From CAWGET01 sp963821715 (GTDB lineage Bacteria > Bacteroidota > Ignavibacteria > Ignavibacteriales > Melioribacteraceae), in NCBI GenBank assembly GCA_963821715.1, contig CAWGET010000004.1, positions 124,001 to 188,000 on the forward strand: a stretch of DNA of 64,000 bases, in the 5' to 3' direction. Each line of letters starts with the position of its first letter. The first letter of the stretch is position 1. Both the position numbers and the translations under genes were made by a program. Shown piece by piece: positions 17,633 to 26,079 of the stretch. The notes below the pieces were generated by a model. It ran no database searches. It was not told the DNA's origin and worked only from the letters and a program-made list of their open reading frames with translations.

Positions 17633-18532
17633 ATGAAGAGCAAGATCGCGTTTATCGGTGCAGGAAGAATAGCTAACTCCTTAGTTCCGGCTTTATTAGA
17701 AAAAAATTATGAAGTCGGGCAAATCATCAGCCTAAGTTTGTCCTCAGCAAAAATCCTTGCAGATAAGAATAACATAAGTTTATATTCAGATAATCTGAAC
17801 GACCTTATCAAAGAAGCAGAAATAATTTTCATGGCAATCCCGGATGACAAGTTGGAACCGGTTTCCGAAAAGTTGGCAAAAATGTCCTTAGATTTTCAGG
17901 ATAAATTATTCATTCACTTGTCAGGCGTAAAAAGCATTCGGTCACTCGAATCATTAAAAAAGAATGGGGCTTCGACGGCGGGATTTCATATTATGCAGAC
18001 ATTCACCAAAGATGAAGAAGTCCTACTGGCAAACTGTTACGCCTCGCTGGAAAGTGAAGACAAAAATGTTTTGAAAATATTGATAAGCTTAGCTTCAGCT
18101 CTCGGATTAAAATATTTTCAAATAAATCCCGATCAAAAAATTTATTATCACCTTTTAGGCGTATTTGCTTCTAACTTTATGGTTTCTAATTTTATTGCGA
18201 TTGAGAAATTATCGGGATTAACAGGGCTGGACAAAAACTTTACGTTCAATTTTTTAGAACCTCTTATTCAAAAAACTTTAGAAAATATTAAAAGATCCGG
18301 AGCTTCAAAATCCTTATCCGGGGTAATTGCAAGACGCGATTTCGAGTCGGTTAAAACTCATATAAACGCCCTTCAGAACGAACAAGAAGTGCTTCAGACA
18401 TATCTTTCTTTGCAATTAAATCTTACCGAATCCGAATTAGGATTTTCACCGGATGATCCAGAATTATTAGAGATAAAAGATTATCTTCAAAAAAAATTGA
18501 AAGAACAAACTGGTTCATTTAATCAAAGTTAA
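17633..18532 (+). CDS. DUF2520-family Rossmann oxidoreductase-like protein
   Basis: A 299-residue protein with an N-terminal Rossmann nucleotide-binding domain (IAFIGAGRIANSLVPALLEK, GxGxxA type, then EIIFMAIPDDKLEPVS). Its C-terminal helical domain is typical of DUF2520 (GFHIMQTFTKDEE, YYHLLGVFASNFMVSNF, SGVIARRDFESVKTH). The fold resembles pyrroline-5-carboxylate reductase and ketopantoate reductase, so it probably uses NAD(P)H on an unknown small substrate. It lies four bases after amrB and closes the run that began with tnaA. Confidence 0.85.
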   Translation: MKSKIAFIGAGRIANSLVPALLEKNYEVGQIISLSLSSAKILADKNNISLYSDNLNDLIKEAEIIFMAIPDDKLEPVSEKLAKMSLDFQDKLFIHLSGVKSIRSLESLKKNGASTAGFHIMQTFTKDEEVLLANCYASLESEDKNVLKILISLASALGLKYFQINPDQKIYYHLLGVFASNFMVSNFIAIEKLSGLTGLDKNFTFNFLEPLIQKTLENIKRSGASKSLSGVIARRDFESVKTHINALQNEQEVLQTYLSLQLNLTESELGFSPDDPELLEIKDYLQKKLKEQTGSFNQS

Positions 18533-18626
18533 TTAAATCTTCATTCTAAATTTTTCCGAGCCAAGTCAAATCCGGCAATCGATTAAAAAGCAAAAAAATA
18601 TTATATTAGAAGGTTTGAAAATATTT

Positions 18627-18640
18627 GAGAGGTTATCATC
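18627..18640 (+). promoter_or_regulatory. Shine-Dalgarno and probable ATC initiation codon of glycyl-tRNA synthetase
   Basis: GAGAGG at 18627-18632 is followed five bases later by ATC at 18638-18640, which opens the conserved reading frame (then Ala-Gln-Gly-Thr). The frame is closed by TGA at 18626-18628. It holds no ATG, GTG or TTG until 18812, which is inside conserved sequence. Confidence 0.6.
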
Positions 18641-20131
18641 GCACAGGGTACAAATAAAAGTGATACTATTGAAAAAGTCGTCTCCTTATCTAAGAGGCGT
18701 GGATTTGTCTTTCAGTCGAGTGAAATTTACGGCGGATTAAACGGATGTTGGGATTACGGTCCGCTCGGAGTTGAACTGCTCAAAAATATAAAAGAAGATT
18801 GGTGGCGGACGATGACTTACCGCGAAGATGTGGAAGGATTGGACGCTTCGATTTTGATGCACCCGAGAGTCTGGGAAGCGTCGGGACATGTTGAAAATTT
18901 TACTGATCCGATGATTGACTGTAAACAGTGCAAAGCAAGGTTTAGAATTGACACACTCAGCGAATCGCTCTCCGATAAAGCCAAGAAAAAGGGATTAAGA
19001 GGATATCAAGAATTTCTACAGGAAAATGATTCCGTAAATAAAGAACAGGCAGAACAAATTCTGAATAGCGATTTGGAGAGAGAAGAACAGGTGACCCAAA
19101 TTTTGGAAAATCCTTTTCTTGCCGAAGAATTTATTTCTATGCTTAATTGCCCGCAATGCGGAACCAAAAGCAGTTTCACGAAGCCGCGTCAATTTAATTT
19201 AATGTTCAAAACTTTTCTTGGTCCGGTTGAACAGGAAGGTAACATTATATTTTTACGGCCTGAAACCGCGCAAGGCATCTATGTAAATTATTTAAATGTT
19301 CAGAATTCCAGCAGACAAAAATTACCGTTCGGAATTGCGCAAATAGGTAAGGCGTTCAGGAATGAGATCAACACAAAGAATTTCTTGTTCCGAACACGCG
19401 AGTTTGAACAAATGGAAATGCAATATTTTGTAAAACCTGAAGAAGACGGAAAGTGGTTCGATTACTGGAAAGAGCAAAGAATAAATTGGTACCAATCGCT
19501 TGGAATGAAAGATGAGTCACTTCGCTTCGCTGATCATCCAGAAGACAAACTTGCGCATTATGCTAAACAAGCAACCGACATTGAATATAAATTCCCATTT
19601 GGATGGGGCGAAATAGAAGGAATACACAACCGGACAAATTTTGACCTTCGCAAGCACGAAGAATTTTCCGGTAAATCACAAAAATATTTCGATGAAGAGA
19701 TAAAAGAAAAATACATTCCGTTTATAATCGAAACATCCGCCGGCGCGAGCAGATCGTTTATGGCTTTTCTTGTTGACGCTTACAATGAAGAGGAAGTAAA
19801 GGGCGAGACCAGAGTTGTATTAAAATTTCATCCGCGGATTGCTCCTATAAAAGCGGCAATTTTTCCTTTAGTTAATAAGGACGGAATGCCGGAGATTGCC
19901 CGCGGCATAGAAAAAGATCTTCGTCCGTTCCTTCGAGTCTTCTACGACGACAAAGGAGCTGTGGGAAGACGATACCGACGACAGGACGAAGCGGGCACAC
20001 CGTTCTGCATAACAGTGGATACTCAAACTTTAGATGATGAAACTGTAACCGTGCGGGATAGGGATTCGATGGAACAGGTTCGTGTTCCCAAAAACGAACT
20101 CCTAACTTATCTACTGGCAAAGTTGAAATAA
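18638..20131 (+). CDS. glyQS: Glycyl-tRNA synthetase (single-chain, class II), probable ATC start
   Basis: Charges tRNA-Gly with glycine; this is the homodimeric (eukaryote/archaea/Gram-positive-like) type, not alpha2beta2. From the proposed start the protein has 497 residues, a normal family length. Conserved pieces are FVFQSSEIYGGLNGCWDYGP (about 22-41), LRPETAQGIYVNY with QIGKAFRNEI (motif 2), ETSAGASRSF (motif 3) and the C-terminal anticodon-binding domain from about 395. CKQC...CPQC may form the zinc-like insert. The first conventional start, ATG 18812, would delete the first 58 residues including FQSSEIYGG. The start is therefore an unusual ATC or a misread ATG. The lipoprotein gene follows directly (TAAATG). 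Confidence 0.95.
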   Translation: MAQGTNKSDTIEKVVSLSKRRGFVFQSSEIYGGLNGCWDYGPLGVELLKNIKEDWWRTMTYREDVEGLDASILMHPRVWEASGHVENFTDPMIDCKQCKARFRIDTLSESLSDKAKKKGLRGYQEFLQENDSVNKEQAEQILNSDLEREEQVTQILENPFLAEEFISMLNCPQCGTKSSFTKPRQFNLMFKTFLGPVEQEGNIIFLRPETAQGIYVNYLNVQNSSRQKLPFGIAQIGKAFRNEINTKNFLFRTREFEQMEMQYFVKPEEDGKWFDYWKEQRINWYQSLGMKDESLRFADHPEDKLAHYAKQATDIEYKFPFGWGEIEGIHNRTNFDLRKHEEFSGKSQKYFDEEIKEKYIPFIIETSAGASRSFMAFLVDAYNEEEVKGETRVVLKFHPRIAPIKAAIFPLVNKDGMPEIARGIEKDLRPFLRVFYDDKGAVGRRYRRQDEAGTPFCITVDTQTLDDETVTVRDRDSMEQVRVPKNELLTYLLAKLK

Positions 20132-21037
20132 ATGCTTAACAGCAGACAGTGCATATTTTCTATCTTATTAATAATTCTATTCATCGGCTGTAATTCCGGC
20201 GAACCGGAAAAAAGCAGACAGGAAGACGCGATTGCTGACGATCTCGGTGAAGAGTTTATTTTTAACGAACCGCCGGAAAAAGTGATAAGCCTCGCACCCA
20301 GTTTAACTGAAATGATTTACGAGCTGGGAGTTGAGGAAACATTGGTTGGTAATACCACATTTTGCAACTATCCGCCCGAAGCAAAAAAGATAACGAAAGT
20401 AGGCGATCTTCTTACAGTTGATTACGAAAAAATTCTTCAGCTAGAACCTGATCTGATATTTATTTCAGTGGAAGGAAACAGGAAATCGGTTTATGATAAA
20501 TTTCATGAACTCGGATTGAAAGTCTTCGTATCCAATCCACGCGATTACGCCGGTATAAAAAAATCATTTACGGATCTATCCCGCATTTTCGGTATGGAAA
20601 AAAGAGCGGAAAAAATTATTTCAGAGTGGGATTCGACAGTTTCATCTGTTAAAAATAAAGCAGGCAATGGATCTAAAGAAACTGTAATGTTCATGGTTGA
20701 TTTACAACCGGCTTATATTGCGGGCAGCAATACTTTTATTGACGAACTGATAAAATTTTGCGGGCTAAAAAATATCGCGGCGGATTCTCCGCTTAATTAT
20801 CCTGTTTTCAACCGCGAAGAGATTATAAGACGTGATCCTGAATATATTTTCTATGCTTCCGACACCACAAAGAAAATAAACCCGCTGGATGTTTATCCGG
20901 AATGGGAACAGCTCAATGCAATCAGACGAAACAACTTTTTTATTGTTGATAGAGATTTGTTTTCAAGACCCGGACCGCGATATGTTAAAGCTCTGAAAGC
21001 ATTGTTGGAAAAGGTACACAGAAGAGATCTAAATTAA
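20132..21037 (+). CDS. BtuF-like periplasmic substrate-binding lipoprotein
   Basis: A 301-residue ABC-transporter binding protein of the helical-backbone metal receptor class. It has a lipobox ILFIGC (Cys about 20) and then KVISLAPSLTEMIYELGVEE, TTFCNYPPEAKKITKVGDL, YEKILQLEPDLIFIS and the C-terminal SRPGPRYVKAL, all typical of BtuF/cobalamin or related haem and siderophore binders. A long interdomain helix is present at about 145-185. No permease or ATPase gene follows, so partners lie elsewhere. It begins directly after the glycyl-tRNA synthetase stop. Ligand is not determinable; B12 is the best guess from family resemblance. Confidence 0.85.
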   Translation: MLNSRQCIFSILLIILFIGCNSGEPEKSRQEDAIADDLGEEFIFNEPPEKVISLAPSLTEMIYELGVEETLVGNTTFCNYPPEAKKITKVGDLLTVDYEKILQLEPDLIFISVEGNRKSVYDKFHELGLKVFVSNPRDYAGIKKSFTDLSRIFGMEKRAEKIISEWDSTVSSVKNKAGNGSKETVMFMVDLQPAYIAGSNTFIDELIKFCGLKNIAADSPLNYPVFNREEIIRRDPEYIFYASDTTKKINPLDVYPEWEQLNAIRRNNFFIVDRDLFSRPGPRYVKALKALLEKVHRRDLN

Positions 21038-21059
21038 ATAGAGAATTTAAATAGTTTAG

Positions 21060-21401
21060 TTAATAATATTTTTCTTCCCTGTCAATGTCGCTTAACTTCG
21101 GTTCCCAATCGATTCCGTCGCAGGGAATATAGTTTTGAGTCGGGTGCTCATCATGTTTGGCGCATAGTACCGCGCTCCGTTCAAAATGTTTGCAGGAAGA
21201 ACATAATGTTCCGTCCAGCACTTCTCTGTTCTCTTCGGAAAAAAGTCTGTACTGAATAACCGCCGGGTGAATTATAATTCCGTAAACTGACATTATAGTT
21301 AAAATAAACCAGTAACGGTATTCAATGTAATCATATAGAATCCAGAGAGTCGCAATCATCAGCGCGGTTCTTACAATTCCCCAGAAAATTATTCCGCCCA
21401 T
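21060..21401 (-). CDS. Small membrane protein with C-terminal cysteine cluster
   Basis: A 113-residue unrecognised protein. Two hydrophobic segments (about 3-23 and 28-50) precede a cytoplasmic-type tail with four cysteines, LCSSCKHFERSAVLCAKHDEH then YIPCDGIDWEP, which looks like a small zinc-binding knuckle. It converges on the BtuF-like gene and is otherwise isolated. The cysteine spacing is the only functional clue. Confidence 0.65.
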   Translation of the reverse strand: MGGIIFWGIVRTALMIATLWILYDYIEYRYWFILTIMSVYGIIIHPAVIQYRLFSEENREVLDGTLCSSCKHFERSAVLCAKHDEHPTQNYIPCDGIDWEPKLSDIDREEKYY

Positions 21402-21540
21402 TAATAAATTCCATTGTTTTCAGTCAATTTATAAATAGATTTCGAAACAATCAATTACCGTATGATTAAATTGATTTTAGCGGAATATTCCTTTAATTTT
21501 GAATTTTAACAGATAATATAATAAGAAGAAATGGTGCGTC

Positions 21541-22602
21541 TTGGAAGAGAATAAGGATCAAGGTCAATCTACAGAAAAGAAAAATTACAGACCAAGAAAA
21601 AAGTATTATAGAAATAGAAAAAGTCAGAACAATTATAACAAACCTTCAAGACAGGAACCCGGGAAAAAGACTGCATTTCAAAAAGTATCAATTATAGTTC
21701 CGCTTTATAATGAGGAAGATTCCTTACAGCCTCTAACATCGGAAATTATCAAAGCCGTCGATGGAGTTTCATCAACCTATGAAATTATTTTTGTGGACGA
21801 CGGTAGTACGGATAAATCTCTCGAAATAATCCGCCGACTTGCGGCTTCTAATAACCGGATAAAATATTTAAGTTTTAGAAAGAATTACGGAAAATCTGCC
21901 GCACTCCAGATCGGTTTCGAAACGGTAACCGGTGACGCCGTAATAACGATGGATGCAGACCTTCAAGATGATCCGGCCGAAATTCCTAATCTCTTAAAAA
22001 AGTTAAGCGAAGGGAATGATCTTGTTTCCGGCTGGAAAAAAACCAGGCACGATCCTTTTGTTAAAAAACATTCTTCGAGGTTTTTCAACAGAGTTACCAA
22101 AATAATGTCCGGGATCGATATACACGATTTCAATTGCGGTTTAAAAGCTTATAGAAAAGAAGTGGTAAAAAACATTTATGTATATGGTGAACTTCATAGA
22201 TACATCCCGGTATTAGCCGAGTGGCACGGATTCAGAATAGCGGAAATTCCTGTTAAGCATCACCCGCGCAGATATGGTAAAACGAAATTCGGCATTTCGA
22301 GATTCTTCAAAGGATTCTTCGATCTTATAACAGTTGTCTTCACAACACGTTATGTTAAAAGACCGATGCACCTTTTCGGATTGCTAGGAGCAATTTCATT
22401 TACCGCCGGATTCCTTGTTAATGCTTACTTGACTGTGCTCTGGGCAATGGGAGAAACAAATATCAGCAACAGACCTCTCCTCTTCCTCGGAATGCTCTTG
22501 ATAATTATTGGAGTCCAATTTTTTGGCGTCGGATTACTAGGAGAGTTGATGGTACATAATTCACCGCCCGCGCAGGAATATTCGGTTAAGGAAAAAAGAT
22601 AA
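21541..22602 (+). CDS. Family 2 glycosyltransferase (DPM1/bactoprenyl-sugar type) with two C-terminal membrane helices
   Basis: A 353-residue GT2. The start is TTG 21541; a stop at 21514 and the lack of an in-frame ATG leave no better choice. The first 55 residues are a very basic, Arg/Lys/Asn-rich tail. The catalytic domain (about 57-270) has VSIIVPLYNEEDS, IIFVDDGSTDKS and the DxD in MDADLQDDPAEI. Two membrane helices at about 280-345 end in GVQFFGVGLLGELMVH. Such enzymes load glucose or GlcNAc on undecaprenyl phosphate, or transfer from polyprenyl donors. It resembles the 28402-29346 gene, suggesting a role in surface glycans although it lies outside that cluster. Confidence 0.88.
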   Translation: MEENKDQGQSTEKKNYRPRKKYYRNRKSQNNYNKPSRQEPGKKTAFQKVSIIVPLYNEEDSLQPLTSEIIKAVDGVSSTYEIIFVDDGSTDKSLEIIRRLAASNNRIKYLSFRKNYGKSAALQIGFETVTGDAVITMDADLQDDPAEIPNLLKKLSEGNDLVSGWKKTRHDPFVKKHSSRFFNRVTKIMSGIDIHDFNCGLKAYRKEVVKNIYVYGELHRYIPVLAEWHGFRIAEIPVKHHPRRYGKTKFGISRFFKGFFDLITVVFTTRYVKRPMHLFGLLGAISFTAGFLVNAYLTVLWAMGETNISNRPLLFLGMLLIIIGVQFFGVGLLGELMVHNSPPAQEYSVKEKR

Positions 22603-22675
22603 GTTTATTTTAGATTTATAGAATTCATAGAGAATAATACTTATATTATTTTTACATAATTATCCAGCTAAACTA

Positions 22676-23272
22676 TTGAAAACTCTCATACCAAAATCAG
22701 AAGTGCGAAAGTTAGTTGTTCAGCGTAAAAGCGAATTGAGCGACTACGAGATAAAATCCAAAACCGATAAGATAATCGAGCGTCTTGCCCAGCAGGATGA
22801 TTTTGTCCACGCCAAAACTGTTTACTGTTATATCTCAGGTCGATCGGGCGAAGTGAATACGAGAAAATTAATCGATTATATTGAAGGCTGGGGGAAATCG
22901 ATTATTATTCCAAAGCTGAATAAAGCAGCTCGAAAATTTCATCGTTTTCAATTTATGGGATGGGATGATATAATAAGGAATAGCGAAGGATATTACGAAC
23001 CTCGAGTCGGTTTGGACGAAGACACTAGTGATATAGACCTGATGATAACTCCCGCCCTCGCGGTTTCTGAAGTAGGACAGCGCGTTGGATACGGCGGCGG
23101 ATATTACGATAAACTTTTACGTAAAACTTACGCGCCCAAGTATGTGCTTGCTTTTGAGTTTCAGGTGTTTGCTAACATCGAGACAGACATTCACGATGTG
23201 CGCATTGATAAAATTATTACCGAAAGAAGAGCGATAGACACCAGAGAACCCTACAGGTTTTTGGATAGTTAA
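22676..23272 (+). CDS. 5-formyltetrahydrofolate cyclo-ligase
   Basis: A 198-residue enzyme converting 5-formyl-THF to 5,10-methenyl-THF with ATP. Typical features: the N-terminal IPKSEVRKLVVQRKSELS, SGRSGEVNT, and the C-terminal nucleotide-binding GQRVGYGGGYYDKLLR followed by LAFEFQVF. The start is TTG 22676; no in-frame ATG precedes conserved sequence. It sits 73 bp after the GT2. I saw no 6S RNA fold next to it, although the two are neighbours in many bacteria. Confidence 0.93.
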   Translation: MKTLIPKSEVRKLVVQRKSELSDYEIKSKTDKIIERLAQQDDFVHAKTVYCYISGRSGEVNTRKLIDYIEGWGKSIIIPKLNKAARKFHRFQFMGWDDIIRNSEGYYEPRVGLDEDTSDIDLMITPALAVSEVGQRVGYGGGYYDKLLRKTYAPKYVLAFEFQVFANIETDIHDVRIDKIITERRAIDTREPYRFLDS

Positions 23273-23349
23273 TTTAAACGATTACGTTTGGTTGAGTATT
23301 TGTCCCGCCGAAATTATTATTACTTCATTTAAATACAACCGGTTGTTAA

Positions 23350-23862
23350 ATGAAAAATAATTTTTCTTTATCAGGATTTTTATTACTGATCGCAGGTATC
23401 TTCTTTTCTTTTTTCCCTAATGCAATTGCGGAAAATAATTTAGAAACCATTTTGGCGCTGCTTTTTATAACTCTCAGTATATCATTAATTCTTTTTACTT
23501 TACACAAAATGGACGCAGTGCAAATAACAGCCGCAGTTGTAATTTTTTATTCGGGCTTAATTCTATTTACTACAGATCAATATGAACTTTTTACCGGAAC
23601 GGAAGTTATATTTCCTTTACTTTTAATTTTAATCGGAAGCGTCACGACACTTCTTTTTATAAGGAATAGCGCGGAAAAAATATTTTTGTGGATCACTGTT
23701 TTATTTTTTGGATTTGCGGGTTATCTGCTCCTTTACCCTAAATCAGCATTAACCGGGTATTTAGGAAACGGTTTATATCTCTTTATCTTCGATTATTGGC
23801 AGACTCTTCTGATAATATTCGGAGCATTTCTTTTAGTGCGGAAAAGAATTATAATCAAATAA
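23350..23862 (+). CDS. Unrecognised membrane protein with about six helices
   Basis: A 170-residue, very hydrophobic protein. Segments from about 7-25, 34-50, 56-72, 84-103, 109-126 and 145-163 span the membrane, and it ends in VRKRIIIK. No conserved charged motif is visible. It overlaps the 3' end of the convergent gene by 8 bp. Confidence 0.65.
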   Translation: MKNNFSLSGFLLLIAGIFFSFFPNAIAENNLETILALLFITLSISLILFTLHKMDAVQITAAVVIFYSGLILFTTDQYELFTGTEVIFPLLLILIGSVTTLLFIRNSAEKIFLWITVLFFGFAGYLLLYPKSALTGYLGNGLYLFIFDYWQTLLIIFGAFLLVRKRIIIK

Positions 23863-24313
23863 GTATTGCGATTGTAAGCCCGACTAACAAACCATAAACA
23901 ATATGTGCAGCTAAATGAGCCGCTGCGACCGAAAATCCCGCCTGCCGGAATTGTGATACAGGATGATGTTCGGCAACAGAAACCACCAGCAAAAGACTAA
24001 CAACAAAACCATGAAACACGCTGATGATAATTCCAGCCGCGGTTACATCAACAAATGTATTCAGGTTGAAGGAAGCGAGGGCGACAGCGTATAATATACC
24101 AATAATAATACCGACCGCGAAATGAACAATTAATCCAACTACAAAAGCAGATTCAAGTTTTTTAGTGAAAATGCTTCCGATGGCTCTTACCATATCTGCG
24201 TTCGCCCATTTAGATTTGGTTATTATATTTAAAACGATTGTCATTCCAGCTGTGCCTACTATTCCGGCAATAACGCCGAGGCGAAGAATTTCACTAAAAG
24301 TAAATTGGCTCAT
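23855..24313 (-). CDS. Unrecognised membrane protein with four helices and conserved-looking His residues
   Basis: A 152-residue membrane protein. Helices lie at about 10-30, 57-80, 88-110 and 125-152. VHFAVGIIIGILYAVAL, FHGFVVSLLLVVSVAEHHPV and AAAHLAAHIVYGLLVG place several His and Gly residues at helix faces. It resembles small Bacteroidota proteins annotated as DUF6789 or DUF1440-like, but I cannot confirm this. Convergent and 8-bp overlapping with the preceding gene. Confidence 0.62.
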   Translation of the reverse strand: MSQFTFSEILRLGVIAGIVGTAGMTIVLNIITKSKWANADMVRAIGSIFTKKLESAFVVGLIVHFAVGIIIGILYAVALASFNLNTFVDVTAAGIIISVFHGFVVSLLLVVSVAEHHPVSQFRQAGFSVAAAHLAAHIVYGLLVGLTIAILI

Positions 24314-24516
24314 TCAACTTAATCCTTATTTTCTGAACTCAAAGTTTCTAATTAATATACATATTATCTTATTACAAATCATTCAGATGTTAAAAATAAT
24401 ATAGTAATAATTTTTAATTTTATGATATTAGGAATATTTTCTTACTATTATTGAGTGAATCTCATCCGGATTTATCTTACCTTTAAAATCAACCAAATTT
24501 GCAGGGATAAAAATAT

Positions 24517-26060
24517 ATGTCGAAATTCAACAGAAAAATTATCAGTGGAATTTTATTTACTGATCAATACCAGCTTGTGATGGCACAATTATATTTTAAG
24601 AATGGTCTTCATGAAAAACAAGCGCAATTCGATCATTTCTTTAGAAGTTACCCGGACTATGGCTCCCACAAAGCCGGATACTGCATTAACGCCGGACTGG
24701 AATGGTTCGTTGATTGGATGAAAGACGCCCGTTTCGGAGATGAAGAAATTGAACTATTGAGAAATCATAAAAATAGTGAAGGCGGAAAAGTTTATCACGA
24801 TGATTTTTTGAATTGGCTGCAGAAATACGGAAATTATGACGGGATAACATTAAAATCGATCCCCGAAGGAAGAGTTGTTCATCCGCATGAACCCTTAAAC
24901 ATTGTTCAGGGGCCAATGGCGATGGCACAAATAGTTGAAACCGCAATGCTCAATAAATTAAATTACCAAACCTTGATCGCTACCAAAGCTTCACGTATTA
25001 AAGAAATAGGGAGAAAAAATTTACTGCTGGAATTCGGGACGAGACGCGGTCAGGACGAAGGAGCTAATGCAGGAGTCAGAGCAGCACTGATTGGCGGAGC
25101 TGATTTCTCATCAAATGTAGGAATTTCTTACGTGCTCGGATATCCTCCAAAAGGAACTCACGCCCACAGTATGGTTCAAATGTTCCTTGCTCTCGGGATG
25201 ACTGAACTTGATTCCTTTGAAGCATTCGCCGATCTTTATCCTGATAACTGTATTCTCTTGGTGGATACAATCAACACATTGGAAAGCGGAATTCCCAACG
25301 CGATTAAAGTTTTCCAGAAGCTGAAAAAGAAAGGGCACAAACCGGTTGGAATTAGGTTAGACTCGGGAGATTTGGCTTATCTTAGTATTGAAGCCGCTAA
25401 ACTTCTTAACTCCGCCGGACTTGAAGAGGTGGGAATTGTTCTTTCGAACGAATTAGATGAAATGAACATATGGCAGATCATCACACAAATAACGGCCGAA
25501 GCTCCCAAGGAAGGATTGGACCCGGACAAAATTATTAGCAGATTGATCTACGGTGTAGGGACAAGGTTAGTAACATCGGCAGGCGACCCGGCGCTGGGTG
25601 GAGTTTACAAACTTGTAGCAATAGAGCAGGACAATGCCTGGACGCCCGCTATTAAAATATCTGAAACTCCAGAGAAAATACCGGTACCAGGGAATAAACA
25701 AGTGTGGCGTATTTATGGAAAAAATAAAAATGCTACAGCGGATCTTATTGGATTCGAAGGAGAAAAGCCCGGAGAAGAGAATGAACTGCTATTAGGCACC
25801 CTTTTCAGCCGGGTAAAAGCAGAAAAATATTGAAAGATGATTGTGTACGGATTGATCCTCTTCTTGTGGATGTTGTCAAAGAAGGCGAAATAATATATGA
25901 CTTCCCTTCCATCAATGAAATAAGAAAGGCCCGCGAAGAAGACTTAGACAAACTAAACTCCGGTGTAAAGCGTTTAATAAATCCTCATCATTACCATGTG
26001 TCTTTAACGCAGGAAATGTTCAAGAAAAAACAGGAGTTAATAAACAGTATGAAAAAATAA
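24517..26060 (+). pseudogene. pncB: Nicotinate phosphoribosyltransferase, split by a one-base frameshift near the C-terminus
   Basis: Converts nicotinate, PRPP and ATP to nicotinate mononucleotide in NAD salvage. The main frame (24517-25833) has family motifs: FTDQYQLVMAQLYF at the N-terminus, LLEFGTRRGQDEGANAG, GTHAHSMVQMFLAL, GIRLDSGDLAYLS and GVGTRLVTSAGDPALGGVYK. It ends prematurely at VKAEKY. The next 76 codons in another frame (to 26060) encode the expected tail: LVDVVKEGEII, FPSINEIRKARE and PHHYHVSLTQEMF. Adding one base at about 25832 fuses them as KAEKYLKDDC, giving some 514 residues, the normal length. The catalytic core is intact, so a truncated product might retain activity if the lesion is real. 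Confidence 0.9.
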
Positions 26061-26079
26061 TAAATACATCTTTCAACGA

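Noticed and set aside
20040..20200. Possible cobalamin riboswitch upstream of the BtuF-like gene
   Set aside because: The gene starts on the base after the glyQS stop; the upstream sequence is coding and shows no B12-box-like motif.
22603..22675. 6S RNA next to the 5-formyl-THF cyclo-ligase gene
   Set aside because: The 73-bp gap is too short, and no 6S-like long hairpin was visible in the flanks.
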